Shown here: piece after piece, positions 7,865-13,930 of the stretch | How positions within the stretch are numbered: the first letter of the stretch is position 1 | Layout: the number at the start of each line of letters is the position of its first letter | NCBI GenBank assembly: GCA_003641425.1 | Contig: QNAH01000022.1 | Span: forward strand, 1 to 13,930 | Reading direction: 5' to 3' | Source: Candidatus Zixiibacteriota bacterium | GTDB lineage: Bacteria; Zixibacteria; MSB-5A5; GN15; PGXB01 | Length of the DNA stretch: 13,930 nt | Position numbers and translations under genes: made by a program | Notes under the pieces: generated by a model | What the model was told of the DNA's origin: nothing | Seen by the model: the letters and a program-made list of their open reading frames with translations, nothing else | The model's database searches: none

Positions 7865-10672
7865 ATGGTTACATTCCCACCTAGAAAAATCTTGGGCGGA
7901 GTCATTATCGGACTCGTTGCGGGGGTTGTGTATTTACTGCCGGCGCCGGACGTTATGGCTCAATCGAACGACGACTGCATGATATGTCATGAGGATGAGG
8001 AACTGACCAGGGAGAGGGACGGGCGCGAAATCTCGCTTATGATCGATCTGGATAAGTTTATCGGGTCGGTTCACGGCGAAATGGACTGCATCGATTGTCA
8101 TGGCGATCTGATGGACACCGAGTTTCCGCATGACGAGGAGCTCGAGCCGGTTGATTGCAGCATGTGTCATGATGAAATTGCGGAAATGTATGACGCCAGT
8201 CTGCACGGGCAGGTAGCGTCAGCCGGAGAAAAACTGGCCCCCAAATGCTGGACCTGTCACGGCACGCATGATATTGTCCCGGTTGACTCACCTGATTCCA
8301 AGGTAACCAAATTTAATATTCCTTTCATCTGCGGCAGTTGTCATAAGGAGGGCACTCCGGTTTCACAAACCTATGACATTCCCCAGGACAGCATTCTCAC
8401 TCATTATTCACTCAGTATTCATGGCGAGGGATTGTTCAAACGCGGCCTGATTGTTTCTGCGGCCTGCAACGACTGTCACACTTCTCATAATGTTCTGTCG
8501 CATAATGATCCGAAATCAAGTATTCACAGGGAAAATGTCCCGAAAACCTGTCAGAAATGTCACAGCCGAATTGAGCAGGTCCATAAGAAAGTCATACGCG
8601 GGGAGCTGTGGGAAAAAGAACCGAACAAGGTCCCCGTATGCGTCGATTGTCATGCCCCCCATGAAATCCGAAGGGTTTTCTACGATGAAGGCATGGCCGA
8701 TAAAGAATGCTTGAAATGCCATGCCGATCCGAATTTGACGGCGATCCGTGACGGTGAGACGGTATCCATGTATGTTGATACGCTCGAGACCCATAGTTCG
8801 ATGCACCGGGATAAAACCTGTGCCCAATGCCATACGGGAGCCAGCCCTACTCATGAACGCCCCTGCGCCACGGTGATAAATAAAGTCGATTGTTCCATCT
8901 GCCATACCGAGGTCGTGGAAACCTACGCTACCAGCACTCACGGACAGCTGATCGATCGAGGCGATCCGCTGGCACCGGAATGTACCGATTGCCACGGTAC
9001 GCATGGCGTAAAGGGAAAACGTGATTCCAAATCGCGGACATTTCCCAAGAATGTCCCGGAGCTTTGCGGGAATTGTCATCGCGAAGGCGGTCAGGCCACG
9101 AAGCGGTACACCGGCCCCATGAAAGAGGTCCTCAAGACATACAAAATGAGTATTCATGGAAAAGGTCTTATTGAAAGCGGTCTGATTGTAACCGCCATGT
9201 GTACCGATTGCCACACCGCTCATCATACCCTGCCGGCCGCCGACACCGCTTCGAGCGTTCACAAAGACAATATCCCGCAGACCTGCGCCAATTGCCATGA
9301 GGGAATTTATGAACAGTTCCAGAGCAGCGTTCACTCTCCCCTTGTAACCGATACTGAAAAACATCTGCCAAGTTGTTATGATTGTCATGAGTCGCATTCG
9401 ATCTCGCGGACCGACAAAACTGATTTTCGCCTGAATATTTACAGCCAGTGCGGCCGCTGTCACGAAGAAGTAACCGAAACGTATTTCGATACTTTCCACG
9501 GAAAGGTATCGAAACTGGGCTTTGCCGCGGCGGCACAGTGTTATGATTGTCACGGAACCCACAATATTCTGCCCCCTGAAGAGCAGAGTTCCACGCTTTC
9601 GCGGGCCAACATTGTTGGGACCTGCGGCCAGTGTCATTCCGGATCGCATCGGCAATTTGCCGGGTATCTGACCCATGCCACACATCACGACAAGAAAAAA
9701 TACCCGATTCTTTTTTACACATTCTGGTTCATGTCCACCCTGCTGGTGGGAACACTGATTATCGCCGGCACGCATACTCTCCTGTGGCTACCGCGATCGT
9801 TCCAGGCCATGAAACAGCACAGGAAGATGCGTCAAAAATTCTCGGATCGGCTGATTTATCAACGGTTTACACCGTATCAGCGAACTCTGCATGTCATGGT
9901 CATCATAAGCTTCCTCGGGCTGGCAATTACGGGAATGACTCTCAAATTTTCATACCTGGCATGGGCTCAGTGGATATCCGAGGTTCTTGGCGGTTTCGAA
10001 TCGGCTGGTTACATCCACCGTATCTGTGCCATCATAACTTTCAGCTACTTCTTCGGACATATATATGATGTCTTCCGGATGAAACGCCGCCAGAATAAAA
10101 CATGGAGGCAGATGATTTTCGGGCCGGACTCGATGATGCCGAATCGCAAAGATATCAGTGACGCTGTCGCCACCTTCAAATGGTTCCTCGGACGCGGCCC
10201 GCGGCCCCGCTATGGACGCTGGACCTACTGGGAAAAATTCGATTATTTCGCAGTTTTCTGGGGTGTCGCCATTATCGGCACCACCGGGCTGATGTTGTGG
10301 TTCCCGGAATTTTTCACCCGCTTTCTGCCGGGATGGATAATCAATGTAGCAACCATCATTCACTCGGATGAGGCTCTGCTGGCAGTGGCCTTTATTTTCA
10401 CTGTTCACTTCTTCAACACCCACTTCCGCCCGGATAGATTCCCCATGGATCCGGTGATATTCTCGGGCTGTATGACCATCGAAGAACTGCGGGTTGATCG
10501 GCCGGCTGAATACGATATCATGATTAAGGAGCGGAAGCTGAAAAAGTGCATCGGTCAGCCGACACCGCCGGTTGTATTGCGGTTACTTAAGCTGTTCGGC
10601 GCGGTGGCCCTGATTGTTGGGCTGTCGCTTATCCTGCTGATCATCTACGCGGAGCTATTCGGTTACCGTTAA
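7865..10672 (+). CDS. CbcL-like inner-membrane cytochrome with a 19-haem periplasmic arm fused to cytochrome b domain
   Basis: The 935-residue protein has a signal peptide (1-33, ending VMAQ). Nineteen CxxCH sites start at residues 38, 75, 98, 128, 156, 201, 229, 259, 282, 319, 343, 373, 401, 446, 474, 504, 529, 559 and 587. Sites 1-8 and 9-16 are a tandem duplication with nearly identical spacing, and sites 17-19 match the last three sites of the upstream 11-haem paralogue. The membrane part has helices about 615-641, 674-691, 714-735, 794-811 and 826-852, plus an extra C-terminal helix (905-927) that the paralogue lacks. Conserved His636, 676, 718, 732, 833 and 848 are candidate b-haem ligands. 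Likely role: quinol oxidation with electron delivery far into the periplasm, by family resemblance to CbcL. There is no visible Shine-Dalgarno site before the ATG. A terminator follows at 10713. Confidence 0.9.
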   Translation: MVTFPPRKILGGVIIGLVAGVVYLLPAPDVMAQSNDDCMICHEDEELTRERDGREISLMIDLDKFIGSVHGEMDCIDCHGDLMDTEFPHDEELEPVDCSMCHDEIAEMYDASLHGQVASAGEKLAPKCWTCHGTHDIVPVDSPDSKVTKFNIPFICGSCHKEGTPVSQTYDIPQDSILTHYSLSIHGEGLFKRGLIVSAACNDCHTSHNVLSHNDPKSSIHRENVPKTCQKCHSRIEQVHKKVIRGELWEKEPNKVPVCVDCHAPHEIRRVFYDEGMADKECLKCHADPNLTAIRDGETVSMYVDTLETHSSMHRDKTCAQCHTGASPTHERPCATVINKVDCSICHTEVVETYATSTHGQLIDRGDPLAPECTDCHGTHGVKGKRDSKSRTFPKNVPELCGNCHREGGQATKRYTGPMKEVLKTYKMSIHGKGLIESGLIVTAMCTDCHTAHHTLPAADTASSVHKDNIPQTCANCHEGIYEQFQSSVHSPLVTDTEKHLPSCYDCHESHSISRTDKTDFRLNIYSQCGRCHEEVTETYFDTFHGKVSKLGFAAAAQCYDCHGTHNILPPEEQSSTLSRANIVGTCGQCHSGSHRQFAGYLTHATHHDKKKYPILFYTFWFMSTLLVGTLIIAGTHTLLWLPRSFQAMKQHRKMRQKFSDRLIYQRFTPYQRTLHVMVIISFLGLAITGMTLKFSYLAWAQWISEVLGGFESAGYIHRICAIITFSYFFGHIYDVFRMKRRQNKTWRQMIFGPDSMMPNRKDISDAVATFKWFLGRGPRPRYGRWTYWEKFDYFAVFWGVAIIGTTGLMLWFPEFFTRFLPGWIINVATIIHSDEALLAVAFIFTVHFFNTHFRPDRFPMDPVIFSGCMTIEELRVDRPAEYDIMIKERKLKKCIGQPTPPVVLRLLKLFGAVALIVGLSLILLIIYAELFGYR
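7976..9388 (+). repeat. Tandem duplication of an 8-haem coding module
   Basis: Module A (7976-8653, residues 38-263) and module B (8708-9388, residues 282-508) each encode eight CxxCH sites. Start-to-start spacings are 37, 23, 30, 28, 45, 28, 30 in A and 37, 24, 30, 28, 45, 28, 30 in B. Flanking motifs also match, such as the segment around SIHGEGL (184-190) in A and SIHGKGL (429-435) in B. The DNA is diverged, so the duplication is old rather than an assembly artefact. Confidence 0.88.
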
Positions 10673-10712
10673 GCCCCCGACAAATATATTTGAAATGAAT
10701 GAATTCCTAAAA

Positions 10713-10737
10713 CCGCGCGTGACGGGCGGCCTTTTTT
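10713..10737 (+). terminator. Rho-independent terminator of the cytochrome operon
   Basis: Left arm CCGCGC (10713-10718) and right arm GGGCGG (10724-10729) pair with one G-G mismatch around a 5-base loop. CC and six T (10732-10737) follow. It lies 40 bases after the stop of the 19-haem gene. Confidence 0.6.
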
Positions 10738-10769
10738 ATTACATGGGCATTGGCACTCTTCAATTGGGC

Positions 10770-10810
10770 GGGCAAATTATGTCCGGGATATAATCTGCCC
10801 GATATCCGGA
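10770..10810. other. Two overlapping, mutually exclusive hairpins in the convergent intergenic gap
   Basis: Hairpin A pairs GGGCAAATTAT (10770-10780) with ATAATCTGCCC (10790-10800), with one A-C mismatch. Hairpin B pairs TCCGGGATAT (10782-10791) with ATATCCGGA (10802-10810), with one bulged G. They share bases 10790-10791, and each loop contains an arm of the other. No gene is seen in 10673-10937. Confidence 0.4.
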
Positions 10811-10862
10811 TAATACCCACATAGATGGGATCAACTCACGTCAATAACGGTAACATCTATCG

Positions 10863-10903
10863 ATATAAAAATGCGGCCGCCTTCATCATGTGAAAGCGGC
10901 CGC
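10863..10903 (-). terminator. Rho-independent terminator of the MtrAB-like operon
   Basis: A 13-bp stem with one C-A mismatch pairs GCGGCCGCCTTCA (10873-10885) with TGAAAGCGGCCGC (10891-10903) around a 5-base loop. On the minus strand it is followed by ATTTTTATATC. It lies 35 bases beyond the stop of the barrel reading frame at 10938. The minus transcript is thus terminated after the C-terminal barrel fragment, not after the internal TGA. Confidence 0.75.
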
Positions 10904-10937
10904 GGGGGCAAGAGGAAAACCTAAAAGTATTTTAATT

Positions 10938-11366
10938 CTAGAATTCGAATCTGAATCCGGTCCTGACCATAAACATCGACCCGGACTCATCTCCATAAAC
11001 GTAGCCCTGATCATCAGTCAAATCAGCGTAATCGACATCCGCCGTGAAAGTGACTCCCTGTGCCAGGAGATATTCCAGCGAAGCCGACAGTCGGATAATA
11101 CTATATTCCAGATTGGAATATTCATGCATCTCGTCGAAAGAGAAATCCTGATGTGACAGATTGCCGTCCAGCCGGTCGGTAATATCCGGCATGGTGACCT
11201 GGTCCATCTCGCCTTTCGACATATTATAGCTTACAGTAGTGGTCATGCGCAACTTCTCCATCGGGAGGAAAGTCGCATTGACATAGATATTGTGGGCATC
11301 GGATGTGTAATCGGTCATCGCATATTCCGAGCCAAAGTGAAGAACGCCACCGGCGTCCGTAAACAT
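10938..11366 (-). CDS. C-terminal part of the MtrB/PioB-like barrel, separated by an in-frame TGA
   Basis: These 142 codons are in the same reading frame as the upstream barrel gene. Only the TGA at 11378-11376 and three further codons (Ala-Gly-His) separate it from the Met at 11366. It contains alternating hydrophobic/polar strands with a short turn LPMEK, and it ends FRFEF. A C-terminal Phe is the usual BAM recognition signal of outer-membrane barrels. It has no signal peptide, and no good ribosome site lies before 11366, so it is unlikely to be an independent gene. Joined to the upstream part the barrel is about 718 residues, close to the roughly 700 typical of MtrB. Confidence 0.75.
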   Translation of the reverse strand: MFTDAGGVLHFGSEYAMTDYTSDAHNIYVNATFLPMEKLRMTTTVSYNMSKGEMDQVTMPDITDRLDGNLSHQDFSFDEMHEYSNLEYSIIRLSASLEYLLAQGVTFTADVDYADLTDDQGYVYGDESGSMFMVRTGFRFEF

Positions 11367-11375
11367 ATGGCCCGC

Positions 11376-13097
11376 TCAGCCGTCGAACAGGGCTACTGCA
11401 ACCGGCCCTCGCGATTTATAATGCCCAAAAGTATATCCCGCTGACATTGACCATTTCGGGTCGGGTGTCAAGGTCAGAGCCAGATTCGGCTGGTACATCG
11501 AATGCTCGACATCAAGCGAATCAAGATCACCATTCTTATCGAATTTGGCCTTGAGTCCGAAATTGACGCTCATCTTGTTATCCGGCCTGTATGTCAAGCC
11601 AAAATCGAAATCATGAACATCGGTCGGGTAAATCGTGATATCCTGATACCGCAATGCTTCCCTCTGCCAGTAGAAAATAAACGAGAAGGTTTCGGGAATT
11701 GGTCCGACACCGGCGTCTCGGCCCGAAGCTTCAAACAGGCCGCGTCCGGAAGTGAACGGATCGGAGATCATTTCCATGCGGTATTTGGCCCTGGCCGAGA
11801 ATTTTAATCCCTTGCGGTATTTGACCCTGGCCTGAGCGAACAATTTCCCTGTGGTCTGATCGTCGCCATCCGGGACCGGGTAATCATGACGGTCGATCAT
11901 GTTATAACCGAGCAGTCCTGATACCGTGGTTGTGCGGTTCAATCGCGAGATGATTTCCAGTGACCCCTTGAAATCATTCCTGTCAAGCGACGAATACCGG
12001 GTGAAATCGAAGCTGTAAGTCGGACCCGGCCGACCGTCGCGGAATGTGGGCAGATCGATAAACGGATCATCCGTTTTGTATCTGACTCCGGCTACCCTGG
12101 CAATGGCCCGGGTTTTGCTATTCAGGGGAATCGCATAAAGTGCCGCACCGGACCAGGCCGTACTGGCGACATCGGTATTCAGATTTTCAGTCGTACTGTA
12201 CCCCAGACTTCCAGAAAAACTTCCTTTGCCCAGTTTTCCTTTGGCACGCACCTTATGCGAAAACTTGCGGGTTTCGGGGTAGGTTCCGAAAACGACTGTG
12301 GTATCATTGAAAACCTGTCGGGAACCGAATTCCGCTCCCGATCCGCCATTGACCGGATGCACCGCCGCATCATAATAGGCGCTGGCGTTGTTGGCTCTCG
12401 ACTGGAAATATCTGTAGCCGAATTTATAGGCAAATGTAAAATCATTAACATCGGCCTGCAAACCGACCTCGAATTCATCCGTCCGTTTATCGACCTCAGC
12501 CGATTTAGAAGTGACATGACAGCTGAAACAGTGACTGTTGGCAATCTTCTGTTCGTCACCGGTTTTTAATATCGACCGGTGCGCCGCCATCATGCGGACA
12601 TTGTTCTTCCGGGAAATAAGCACCTCGGCATTGCCGCCGAATTCCCGGCGATGAGTGTTATAATCGGCACCCTCGTCAAGCAATTCATGGGTCAATATCT
12701 TACCGCCCGGATTTTCACCTATCAATTCACGGGCCGACAGGTTTCCAAGCAGATCCTGCTCCTCCTGCCGGACAAGTGAACGATAGTAAATATCTCCCTT
12801 TATCCGATCGGCCCATCTCTGCGAGTACCTGCCGGAAATATTGTTCTTGTCATAATAATGACCGTCGATATTGAGCAGGTATTCTCCGGAGCGGAAACGA
12901 TAAGAGCCCTTTAATTCGGGGAGGGCATCCTCATCGCCGAGGTCATACTCGCCGACCTTTTTGCTGAAATCGGTGAAATCGGTATAATGTCCGCCGATCC
13001 AGAGGGTGTATTCTTTGGTGACTTCATTCTCCTGCGCTGTGACAAGAGCGAAGGAAAGAATGAAGACCATCATCGTAGCTAACAACAATTTCTTCAT
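11376..13097 (-). CDS. MtrB/PioB-like outer-membrane beta-barrel (N-terminal part) with a CxxCH motif
   Basis: From ATG 13097 the protein is 573 residues with a signal peptide (1 to about 22, ending VTAQ). Many amphipathic beta strands with short turns and long loops follow, as in the MtrB/PioB decahaem-associated barrel family. That family sheathes an MtrA-type cytochrome through the outer membrane. The decahaem gene directly upstream supports this. An ATG at 13106 is possible, but the AGGAG at 13107-13111 abuts it and sits 9 bases from 13097, so 13097 is preferred. The protein contains just two cysteines, both in CFSCH at 190-194 (bases 12516-12530), a complete haem-c attachment motif. It lies between strands in a loop that the short-turn/long-loop rule places outside. 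The frame ends at a TGA but continues in frame to a normal barrel C-terminus at 10938, so as read this product lacks its last strands. Confidence 0.82.
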   Translation of the reverse strand: MKKLLLATMMVFILSFALVTAQENEVTKEYTLWIGGHYTDFTDFSKKVGEYDLGDEDALPELKGSYRFRSGEYLLNIDGHYYDKNNISGRYSQRWADRIKGDIYYRSLVRQEEQDLLGNLSARELIGENPGGKILTHELLDEGADYNTHRREFGGNAEVLISRKNNVRMMAAHRSILKTGDEQKIANSHCFSCHVTSKSAEVDKRTDEFEVGLQADVNDFTFAYKFGYRYFQSRANNASAYYDAAVHPVNGGSGAEFGSRQVFNDTTVVFGTYPETRKFSHKVRAKGKLGKGSFSGSLGYSTTENLNTDVASTAWSGAALYAIPLNSKTRAIARVAGVRYKTDDPFIDLPTFRDGRPGPTYSFDFTRYSSLDRNDFKGSLEIISRLNRTTTVSGLLGYNMIDRHDYPVPDGDDQTTGKLFAQARVKYRKGLKFSARAKYRMEMISDPFTSGRGLFEASGRDAGVGPIPETFSFIFYWQREALRYQDITIYPTDVHDFDFGLTYRPDNKMSVNFGLKAKFDKNGDLDSLDVEHSMYQPNLALTLTPDPKWSMSAGYTFGHYKSRGPVAVALFDG

Positions 13098-13106
13098 TGC
13101 TTTCAT

Positions 13107-13111
13107 CTCCT
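13107..13111 (-). promoter_or_regulatory. Ribosome binding site that decides the barrel start
   Basis: AGGAG on the minus strand overlaps the TAG stop (13112-13110) of the decahaem gene. It is 0 bases from the ATG at 13106 and 9 bases from the ATG at 13097, favouring the latter and implying translational coupling. Confidence 0.6.
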
Positions 13112-13930
13112 ATCTCGTCAGCGCAGTTCCACCGGTGGAAATCGACTGCGAAGGCATATCGGTTCCATGAATTTCGGTGTGGCACTGCGTACACTTGGTC
13201 AACATGCCGCGTTTCCATGCATCAGAGGTCGAGATGCTGGTCCGATCCGGGGCCAGCGGCGGAGTAAATTCTCCCTCAACACCTTCAACAGTGGCATGGA
13301 AATGCATGGCATGACAGTTAAGACAAAGGCCGGGTTCAGCCTGAATGAGCAGATTATCGGCCACCGAGCCGTGCGGCGTATGGCAGCCCATGCAGTCCTC
13401 ATTGACCGGAGCGTGCTCATACACAAACGGCCCTTCCTTTTCAGCATGACAGCTGAAACACAATTCCCTGCCGGTATCCTCGGATGTCAGGCTGAGACTG
13501 CCGCCATGGGGATTATGGCAATCCTGGCAGTCAATCTTGCCTTCGGCAACCGGGTGATGCGACGGCATAAATGATGCCGCGCGGACCTCGGAATGGCAGT
13601 CATAGCACAGTTCCGGTGTCGCTTTTTTGACGATCTGTTCCTTTTCCGTATGGATCGAATGACAGCCGGAACAGTTGACATCGGCGGAATTGTGATGCGA
13701 AAATTCCCATCCGTCGAGCGATTCGCTTTTATGGCAGTTCAGACAGGTCTGTGCATCGCCGAACTGGTCGGTTTTCGCGGGATTGATAATCAACTCAGGG
13801 TCGGCTTCTTCAACATGCGCCGATCCGGGACCATGACATGATTCACAGGTCATGCTCCAGTCGGATCGATCGGCCCCGTACGCCAGTCCGTGCATCGTCT
13901 TATGAAACGACTCACTGATTTCGCTGTGGC
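13110..13930 (-). CDS. MtrA/DmsE-like periplasmic decahaem cytochrome c, N-terminus outside the window
   Basis: The reading frame is open to the window edge, so the start and signal peptide are not seen. Nine complete CxxCH motifs are visible (CESCH, CLNCH, CSGCH, CYDCH, CQDCH, CFSCH, CMGCH, CLNCH, CTQCH). The bases at the edge read (T)GC CAC, consistent with the last Cys-His of a tenth motif if the missing base is T. Ten haems, the recurring CH-x-PHG segments and the adjacent barrel match the MtrA/DmsE decahaem family. That family threads through an MtrB-type barrel and moves electrons across the outer membrane. The first Met in the window, at 13895, lies within SFHKTMHG and is not a credible start. 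The barrel gene follows after 12 bases. Electron direction, in or out, cannot be told from sequence. Confidence 0.87.
   Translation of the reverse strand, partial: HSEISESFHKTMHGLAYGADRSDWSMTCESCHGPGSAHVEEADPELIINPAKTDQFGDAQTCLNCHKSESLDGWEFSHHNSADVNCSGCHSIHTEKEQIVKKATPELCYDCHSEVRAASFMPSHHPVAEGKIDCQDCHNPHGGSLSLTSEDTGRELCFSCHAEKEGPFVYEHAPVNEDCMGCHTPHGSVADNLLIQAEPGLCLNCHAMHFHATVEGVEGEFTPPLAPDRTSISTSDAWKRGMLTKCTQCHTEIHGTDMPSQSISTGGTALTR

Noticed and set aside
5996..9640. CRISPR-like recurrence of TGTCA/GATTGTCA strings
   Set aside because: These are codons for CxxCH haem motifs (Asp-Cys-His), irregularly spaced in DNA and explained by the protein.
8516..9775. Long antisense open frame opposite the 19-haem gene
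   Set aside because: It mirrors the biased codon pattern of the haem-motif repeats, has no ribosome site or recognisable domain, and the sense strand is unambiguous.
10751..10770. Sigma54-like TGGCAC in the convergent gap
   Set aside because: The required TTGC element at the right distance is missing, and no gene lies downstream on that strand.
11343..11378. Selenocysteine insertion at the TGA, with a short hairpin GACGCC-GGT-GGCGTT (11357-11343) downstream
   Set aside because: The loop sits 24 bases from the start of the TGA-adjacent sequence rather than the roughly 18 of the bacterial fdhF element. The stem is only 6 bp, there is no redox reason for selenocysteine in a barrel loop, and no selenoprotein genes are seen.

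Overview
The window reads as bacterial chromosome from a Gram-negative lineage: it has signal-peptide proteins, an outer-membrane beta-barrel with a terminal Phe, and periplasmic multihaem cytochromes. The mix of a DUF3857/transglutaminase-like exported protein, an FG-GAP-like exported protein, an SPFH plus zinc-ribbon pair and many CxxCH motifs fits an uncultivated FCB-type or Geobacter-like anaerobe (Zixibacteria would be one guess). There is no rRNA or marker gene, so the taxonomy is a weak inference.

Layout. 44-1981 (-): exported DUF3857/transglutaminase-fold protein that lacks two of the three expected catalytic residues. 2258-4772 (+): two-gene operon of an SPFH protein with three C-terminal zinc ribbons and an overlapping soluble protein with two zinc ribbons. 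4814-4903: a cluster of three hairpins and a 10-C run. 4915-5646 (-): short exported FG-GAP-like protein that stops inside a repeat. 5888-10672 (+): two paralogous inner-membrane cytochromes, each an N-terminal periplasmic multihaem c arm fused to a multi-helix cytochrome b domain. The first has 11 CxxCH motifs and the second 19. 10673-10937: convergent intergenic region with a terminator for each strand and a third, switchable-looking hairpin. 10938-13930 (-): a convergent operon encoding an MtrA/DmsE-like decahaem cytochrome (cut by the window edge) and an MtrB/PioB-like barrel. The barrel reading frame is interrupted by one in-frame TGA.

How the genes may work together. The CbcL-like proteins would take electrons from the quinol pool through b haems and pass them along a periplasmic c-haem arm. 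The MtrA-like cytochrome inserted in the MtrB-like barrel would carry them across the outer membrane. The right 8 kb therefore looks like an extracellular electron transfer locus with inner- and outer-membrane halves on opposite strands. About 40 c-type haem motifs are visible. No MtrC/OmcA-like surface cytochrome lies in the window.

The most unusual features are: (i) the 19-haem protein, which is the 11-haem architecture plus one extra tandem 8-haem module with almost identical motif spacing; (ii) a CFSCH haem motif inside the barrel, holding its only two cysteines, in what is probably a long extracellular loop; and (iii) the single in-frame TGA in the barrel gene. No tRNA, rRNA, CRISPR array or insertion sequence was seen. 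No gene-free stretch exceeds 300 bases.
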